Positions 60,093 through 64,000 of a stretch of 64,000 bases of DNA are shown in pieces (positions within the stretch are counted from its first letter, which is position 1; each line of letters starts with the position of its first letter). The DNA lies in the NCBI GenBank assembly GCA_900471525.1, contig UCEZ01000061.1:26854-90853 (forward strand). Direction: 5' to 3'. The position numbers and the translations under genes were made by a program. This stretch comes from Hyphomicrobiales bacterium. GTDB taxonomy: Bacteria > Pseudomonadota > Alphaproteobacteria > Rhizobiales > Rhizobiaceae. The notes under the pieces are model-generated. The model was given only the letters and a program-made list of their open reading frames with translations, was not told where the DNA came from and ran no database searches.

Positions 60093-61676
60093 GAACGAGA
60101 TGCGGCTGGAGCTTTTTTTCTGCATGGATGTCGCTGCGCCGTTCGTTGCCATGGCAAGGATGGCCGTCGCCGGTACCGGGCGGGAGTAGACGAAGCCCTG
60201 TCCTTCCCGGATACCCAGTTGCAGCAGGGCGGCAATCTGTTCTTCCGTTTCGATGCCTTCGGCGACCACGATCATGCCGAATTTCTGCGCGAGCGACGCC
60301 AGCATCTCCACCAGTTCCGACGACTTGCGGTCCAGAGTGATGCCGTCGACGAAGAATTTGTCGATCTTCAGGTAGTTGGCGCCAAGCGCATGGATGGCGG
60401 CGAGGCCGTTATGCCCCGTTCCCGCGTCGTCGATGGCAACACGTAAGCCGGCATCGTTCAATTTGCCGGTAACGATGGCGGCGCGGCCCTTGTCGGCGAT
60501 GGCCTGCCGTTCGGTGACCTCGACGACGAGCGCCCGGTGGGGAAGATTGAAGCGCGCGGTGTTGGAGACCAGGGTTTCGACGAATCCATCGGCCAGATAT
60601 TGGTCGGGCGTTACGTTGAAGGTGAGCTTGAGATGGCTCTGCGCCTGCAAAAGCCCGCCAAGTTGGCTTCCCGCCTGTCTCAGAAGTTCGGTGGTCAATT
60701 TTTCGATGCGGCCGTTGCTTTCGGCAAGCGGGATGAATGCCAGAGGTGGAATCATCGTTCCGTCAGGCTTGATCCAGCGCGCCAGCATTTCAAAGCCGAG
60801 AAGCTTTCGGTCCTCAAGATCGAAAATCGGCTGAAAATAGGGTTGGATCTGCCCTCCGGACAAGGCGGCATCAAGGTCGTCGAGGATCGACGTGTTGCGG
60901 ATCATGCCACGTGCCGCAAGAACTCCGAAAGCGAGGCCAAAGGCCAGTGCGAGCCCGATTGTCTGCGGCGACAGCGCCTGGTTCCATTGGGCGAGAACGG
61001 CCGCATCGACCTTCAAGCTGAACCTGATGGGATATCGCGCCGATTTCTCGTCGAAACTGATGAGCTTTGTGCCGTCGGCGAACCATTTCTTCTGTGGACT
61101 GTAGCTTGCGAATGCGGTGCCATCCGCAAGGGTCAGCTGCATCAGCGCGTTGTCGCGCAGCTCTTCCGGCAGGATTGCAAAGAGGAGGCCACTGGTGGCG
61201 AGAACTTCGACGATGCTTTCGTTCTCACCATACTGCCAGCGCACACCCAATCCCTTCCATCCCGGGAAACGAAGGGAGAAAAGCGAATAGCCCGGGCTAT
61301 TGGTACGGTTGTGGCGCGCGGTGGCAATCGATTGTTCGAGCGCCTGGTTCTTCTCATCGTAACTCCAGCAGACGCCGTTTGGTGTTTCCAGGCGCATGTT
61401 CTTCATGATGCTGGAGCCGTAGAGCGCCTTGGTCATTGCCATGCGATCGACAGTGTCGCAGGACGTGCTGCGGTTGACGATGACGTCGCTCATTTTCATG
61501 GTGGCGGAATCGATCGCCAGTTCAGTGCGCGCGAGGATATCCGTTGCGAGCTGGCGCAGCTGTTTCTCGTTCCAGGATGTGATGAAGGTCGAGTGGACAA
61601 AGTAAAGAATGCCGGCGAACAGGCCGGTGAAACACAGCACGAAGGCTGCGAAGCGAATTTTGCGCTGAACTGTCAT
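60078..61676 (-). CDS. CSS-motif EAL domain cyclic-di-GMP phosphodiesterase
   Basis: 532 residues. N-terminal helix (about 9-28), periplasmic CSS domain with Cys73 (STSCD) and Cys103 (GVCWS), second helix (about 235-258), and cytoplasmic EAL domain. The hallmark motif is EML (GFEMLARW) rather than EAL, but FNVTPDQYL, VTERQ, DDAGTGHN, LKIDKFFVDG and EGIETEEQ retain the metal and catalytic residues, so activity is likely. In E. coli relatives the periplasmic cysteines sense DsbA/B redox state and regulate proteolysis; tlpA is the convergent neighbour. Confidence 0.92.
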   Translation of the reverse strand: MTVQRKIRFAAFVLCFTGLFAGILYFVHSTFITSWNEKQLRQLATDILARTELAIDSATMKMSDVIVNRSTSCDTVDRMAMTKALYGSSIMKNMRLETPNGVCWSYDEKNQALEQSIATARHNRTNSPGYSLFSLRFPGWKGLGVRWQYGENESIVEVLATSGLLFAILPEELRDNALMQLTLADGTAFASYSPQKKWFADGTKLISFDEKSARYPIRFSLKVDAAVLAQWNQALSPQTIGLALAFGLAFGVLAARGMIRNTSILDDLDAALSGGQIQPYFQPIFDLEDRKLLGFEMLARWIKPDGTMIPPLAFIPLAESNGRIEKLTTELLRQAGSQLGGLLQAQSHLKLTFNVTPDQYLADGFVETLVSNTARFNLPHRALVVEVTERQAIADKGRAAIVTGKLNDAGLRVAIDDAGTGHNGLAAIHALGANYLKIDKFFVDGITLDRKSSELVEMLASLAQKFGMIVVAEGIETEEQIAALLQLGIREGQGFVYSRPVPATAILAMATNGAATSMQKKSSSRISFLLSA

Positions 61677-61765
61677 GGCCCGGCCCGTTGCTGACGCTCG
61701 GACCGTGGCGGAAACAGGTTAAAAACGCTTGAATTTTCTACTGCTGATTTAGCAGTGACCGCCGT

Positions 61766-62638
61766 TTAACGTGTGGGAACGGGAACTTCGCCGCGATAAT
61801 CGTAGAAGCCGCGGCCGGATTTTCGGCCGAGCCAGCCGGCTTCGACATATTTGACCAGCAGTGGGCAGGGGCGATATTTTGAATCCGCCAGTCCGTCATG
61901 CAGCACCTGCATGATCGACAGGCAGGTATCGAGGCCGATGAAATCGGCCAGCTGCAGCGGTCCCATCGGGTGGTTGGCGCCGAGCTTCATTGCCGTGTCG
62001 ATGGCATCGACGCTGCCGACGCCTTCATAAAGCGTATAGATCGCCTCGTTGATCATCGGCAGCAGAATGCGGTTGACGATGAAGGCGGGGAAGTCTTCCG
62101 CGACTGTTATCGTCTTGTCGAGCGTCGCCACGAATTCCTTGGCGGTCGCGAACGTGCCTTCCTCGGTGGCGATGCCACGCACCAGTTCGACCAGCTTCAT
62201 CACCGGAACCGGGTTCATGAAGTGGATGCCCATGAAGCGTTCCGGCCGGTCGGTCGCGGACGCAAGCCGCGTGATCGACAGGGAAGAGGTGTTGGTGGCG
62301 AGAATGGCGTCGGCCTTCAGGACCGGACAGACCTGGCCGTAGATCTTGCGCTTGACGCTTTCGTCCTCGGTGGCTGCCTCGATCACCAGATCCATCGGCG
62401 ACAGGTCATTGAGATCAGCCGAGCCTTTGATCAGCGACAGTGCCTTCTTGCGCTCTTCGTCGGTCAGCTTGCCGGAGGAAACCTGGCGCGCCATGTTGCC
62501 GTTGATGGTTGCGAGGCCTGCCTCGACGCGATCGGCGGAAATATCGTAGATATGCACCTTGTAACCGGCCGCAGCCGATACCTGGGCAATACCGCAGCCC
62601 ATCTGTCCAGCGCCCACAATTCCGACATTCTTGATCAT
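61766..62638 (-). CDS. 3-hydroxybutyryl-CoA dehydrogenase
   Basis: 290 residues. NAD-binding GAGQMG near the N-terminus, ATNTSSLSI, catalytic His in MGIHFMNPVPVMKLVE, and C-terminal helical dimerisation domain (NHPMGPLQLADFIGLDTCLSIM, GRKSGRGFYDY). It oxidises 3-hydroxybutyryl-CoA in beta-oxidation or PHB metabolism. It lies downstream of etfBA on the same strand across a strong terminator, a conserved etfBA-hbd order. Confidence 0.95.
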   Translation of the reverse strand: MIKNVGIVGAGQMGCGIAQVSAAAGYKVHIYDISADRVEAGLATINGNMARQVSSGKLTDEERKKALSLIKGSADLNDLSPMDLVIEAATEDESVKRKIYGQVCPVLKADAILATNTSSLSITRLASATDRPERFMGIHFMNPVPVMKLVELVRGIATEEGTFATAKEFVATLDKTITVAEDFPAFIVNRILLPMINEAIYTLYEGVGSVDAIDTAMKLGANHPMGPLQLADFIGLDTCLSIMQVLHDGLADSKYRPCPLLVKYVEAGWLGRKSGRGFYDYRGEVPVPTR

Positions 62639-62813
62639 CGAGCCGATTTTCCATCATCAATGCGGACGCGCGGTTGCGCTTCCGTTCAGGCAAAAAGCAA
62701 TGCGCCCGTTGGGGCGGTGTATTCGGATGCAAGTGATAAAGGCATCGCATCCAATTTTCCAGCCTTTATTCGCTGCCCGAGCCATTGGCGGTCAGGCAAA
62801 GGCGCTGCTTCTA

Positions 62814-62847
62814 AAACGAAAAACGGCCGCGCAGAGTTGCACGGCCG
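62814..62847 (-). terminator. Rho-independent terminator after etfA
   Basis: On the minus strand CGGCCG-T-GCA-ACTC-TGC-G-CGGCCG forms a stem of about ten pairs, followed by TTTTTCGTTTT. It lies 21 bases after the etfA stop. Confidence 0.8.
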
Positions 62848-62867
62848 CGAATTCCATTTTCAGAGGC

Positions 62868-63611
62868 TCAGAGCGCCTTTTCGAGTTCCGGCAGGATTGT
62901 GAAGAGGTCGCCGACGAGGCCGTAGTCGGCGACCTGGAAGATCGGGGCTTCCTCGTCCTTGTTGATGGCGACGATGACCTTCGAATCCTTCATGCCGGCC
63001 AGGTGCTGGATGGCACCGGAGATGATGATCTTCGCCGAGGTCAGTTCCGGACGGTCGGACGAGGACAGCGCGTCCTTGACAAAAGTCGACAGGCCGGGAT
63101 TGGCGGCCGCCGAGATGGTTTCAACCGAGGCAGAACCACCTTCCGCAGCCGAGGCGAAGGAGGCGGTGCGCACGGTGATGACCTTCTTGGCTTCACCCGA
63201 CTGTACCGTCTGGATGGCGTTGCCGGCATAGATCGGTCGCTTGAAGGTATCGGCCGAGACGACCTCGGTGATCTCGGAGATCTGGGCGATGTCGAGCAGG
63301 GCGGCGACACGCGGCAGGACGTTCTTGCCGACTGATGTAGCGGCCGAGAGGATCGTGTCGTAGGAACCGGCCAGCGAGACGATCAAAGCTGCCAAGGGCT
63401 CGGCGAGGTTGTTGGCGAGGTCGTCGCCCTCGGCGAGCAGCACCTTGGAAACGCCGGAGAGCTTTGCAGCGGCATCGGCGGCAGCCTTGGCGCCCTTGCC
63501 GGCGACCAGAACGTGGACGTCGCCGCCGATTTTCTGGGCAGCCGTCAGCGCCTTGGCGGTCTGGTCGGAAAGCGTTGCATTGTCGTGGTCAGCCAGAAGA
63601 AGAATGGCCAT
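62868..63611 (-). CDS. etfA: Electron transfer flavoprotein subunit alpha with internal 62-residue deletion
   Basis: 247 residues against the usual 309 or so. Domain I (MAILLLADHDN to about 180) and the last part (AIQHLAGMKDSKVIVAINKDEEAPIFQVADYGLVGDLF) are intact. At residues 194-199 the text goes TSAKIIISG|AIQHLAG, so the family segment from IISGGRALGSS to VGISG is missing in frame, including GGRALGS, VGASRAAVDAG and VGQTGK, which bind FAD. The junction is at about 63015-63020; both flanks would carry ATCTCCGG, as expected for short-repeat recombination. The product is unlikely to hold FAD unless a second copy complements it. It follows etfB on the minus strand. Confidence 0.93.
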   Translation of the reverse strand: MAILLLADHDNATLSDQTAKALTAAQKIGGDVHVLVAGKGAKAAADAAAKLSGVSKVLLAEGDDLANNLAEPLAALIVSLAGSYDTILSAATSVGKNVLPRVAALLDIAQISEITEVVSADTFKRPIYAGNAIQTVQSGEAKKVITVRTASFASAAEGGSASVETISAAANPGLSTFVKDALSSSDRPELTSAKIIISGAIQHLAGMKDSKVIVAINKDEEAPIFQVADYGLVGDLFTILPELEKAL

Positions 63612-63637
63612 GGTCTGTGTCTCCTTTTCTGGACTTC

Positions 63638-64000
63638 TTAAAGCACGCCGGCTTCGTTTTTCAGCTTGTCGACCAGTTCGGCGACCGTCTTGACCTTGAT
63701 GCCGGCCTTGCGGCCACCCGGCTCCTCGGTCTTCAAGACCTTGAGGCGGGCCGTCGTGTCTACGCCGAAATCGGCCGGGGTCTTCTTGTCGAGCGGCTTT
63801 TTCTTCGCCTTCATGATGTTCGGCAGCGAGGCGTAGCGCGGCTCGTTCAGGCGCAGGTCGGTGGTGACAACGGCTGGAAGTTTGATCTCGATCGTCTGCA
63901 GGCCGCCGTCGACTTCGCGGGTCACCTGTGCCTTGCCGTCACCGATCTCGACCTTCGAGGCAAAGGTGCCCTGTGCCCATCCCAAGAGGGCCGACAGCAT
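63638..64000 (-). CDS. etfB: Electron transfer flavoprotein subunit beta (3' part; runs off the right edge)
   Basis: Only the C-terminal 120 residues are visible: LLGWAQGTFASKVEIGDGKAQVTREVDGGLQTIEIKLPAVVTTDLRLNEPRYASLPNIMKAKKKPL. The first visible Met is internal to the protein, so the start is beyond base 64000. EtfAB passes electrons from acyl-CoA dehydrogenases to ETF-quinone oxidoreductase. It lies 26 bases upstream of etfA. Confidence 0.95.
   Translation of the reverse strand: MLSALLGWAQGTFASKVEIGDGKAQVTREVDGGLQTIEIKLPAVVTTDLRLNEPRYASLPNIMKAKKKPLDKKTPADFGVDTTARLKVLKTEEPGGRKAGIKVKTVAELVDKLKNEAGVL

Noticed and set aside
1..64000. CRISPR arrays, rRNA operons, insertion sequences, prophage genes
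   Set aside because: No regularly spaced repeats, rRNA-like sequence, transposase, terminal inverted repeats with target duplications or phage structural genes were seen in the window.

Overview
The window is a piece of an alphaproteobacterial chromosome, almost certainly from the order Rhizobiales and most like Rhizobiaceae (Rhizobium/Agrobacterium/Sinorhizobium group). Support comes from ctrA next to a FliJ-type gene and sciP, the small receiver protein CpdR, cobS-cobT of the aerobic cobalamin pathway, alphaproteobacteria-specific conserved proteins (DUF1236, DUF2125, DUF3108, DUF930, TIGR02302/DUF4175) and a RIME-like intergenic palindrome cluster. Coding density and GC content are high by eye. 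The exceptions are a few AT-richer islets near 6.2-7.3 kb, 31.6-32.2 kb, 44.7-45.3 kb and 52.5-53.2 kb. I see no insertion sequence, prophage, plasmid function, CRISPR array or obvious defence island.

Layout. 0-4.5 kb: end of a receiver-domain gene, ctrA, fliJ, a GNAT acetyltransferase, a PqiA-like membrane protein, sciP and an orphan LuxR-type regulator. 4.5-7.3 kb: mnmA, a tRNA with CAU anticodon, then three small AT-rich genes. 7.4-15.6 kb: a divergent pair of glycosyltransferases, small secreted and membrane proteins, and an AraC regulator divergent from a zinc alcohol dehydrogenase. 15.6-24.4 kb: an Lrp regulator with an M20 amidohydrolase, a D-Ala-D-Ala carboxypeptidase, a His-rich CobW-type GTPase, DUF930, an ECF42 sigma factor with its DGPF/YCII partner, TusA, and an L,D-transpeptidase lipoprotein. 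24.6-31.6 kb: accA, xerD and a tiny membrane protein on one strand; aroK, aroB and a CBS transporter-like protein on the other; then a secreted caspase-like protein. 31.8-37.9 kb: bolA, a DnaJ-like protein, cobS, cobT, a phytase-fold esterase and a queuosine-precursor transporter. 38-47 kb: rpmB, DUF3108, an EamA exporter, a cupin, a frameshifted gloB, a methyltransferase, hisC, tyrC, an AT-rich orphan, DUF2125 and a ChaC-type cyclotransferase. 47-52.5 kb: plsC, a YdcF-like protein, ftsX, ftsE, hpt and cpdR. 52.8-64 kb: an AT-rich membrane orphan, TIGR02302, lysA, lptM, a hypothetical gene, argH, tlpA, an EAL phosphodiesterase, hbd, etfA and the 3' part of etfB.

How the genes work together. 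The clearest theme is cell-cycle control. CtrA (master regulator), SciP (its inhibitor) and CpdR (controls ClpXP proteolysis of CtrA) are all present. CtrA-like boxes lie upstream of sciP, ctrA and the divisome genes ftsEX, and CcrM-type GANTC sites cluster upstream of ctrA. Other blocks are ordinary metabolism: aromatic precursors (aroKB, hisC-tyrC), lysine/arginine synthesis, cobalamin cobalt insertion, fatty-acid and beta-oxidation electron transfer, and cell-wall remodelling.

Most unusual points: etfA appears to lack 62 internal residues, including most of its FAD-binding signature, with a junction that looks like recombination between two short repeats; gloB carries a single-base frameshift; a near-perfect 44-bp palindrome lies between bolA and the dnaJ-like gene; and a compact preQ1-I-like fold overlaps the start of the queuosine-precursor transporter. 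I found no evidence for a wholly new multi-gene system.
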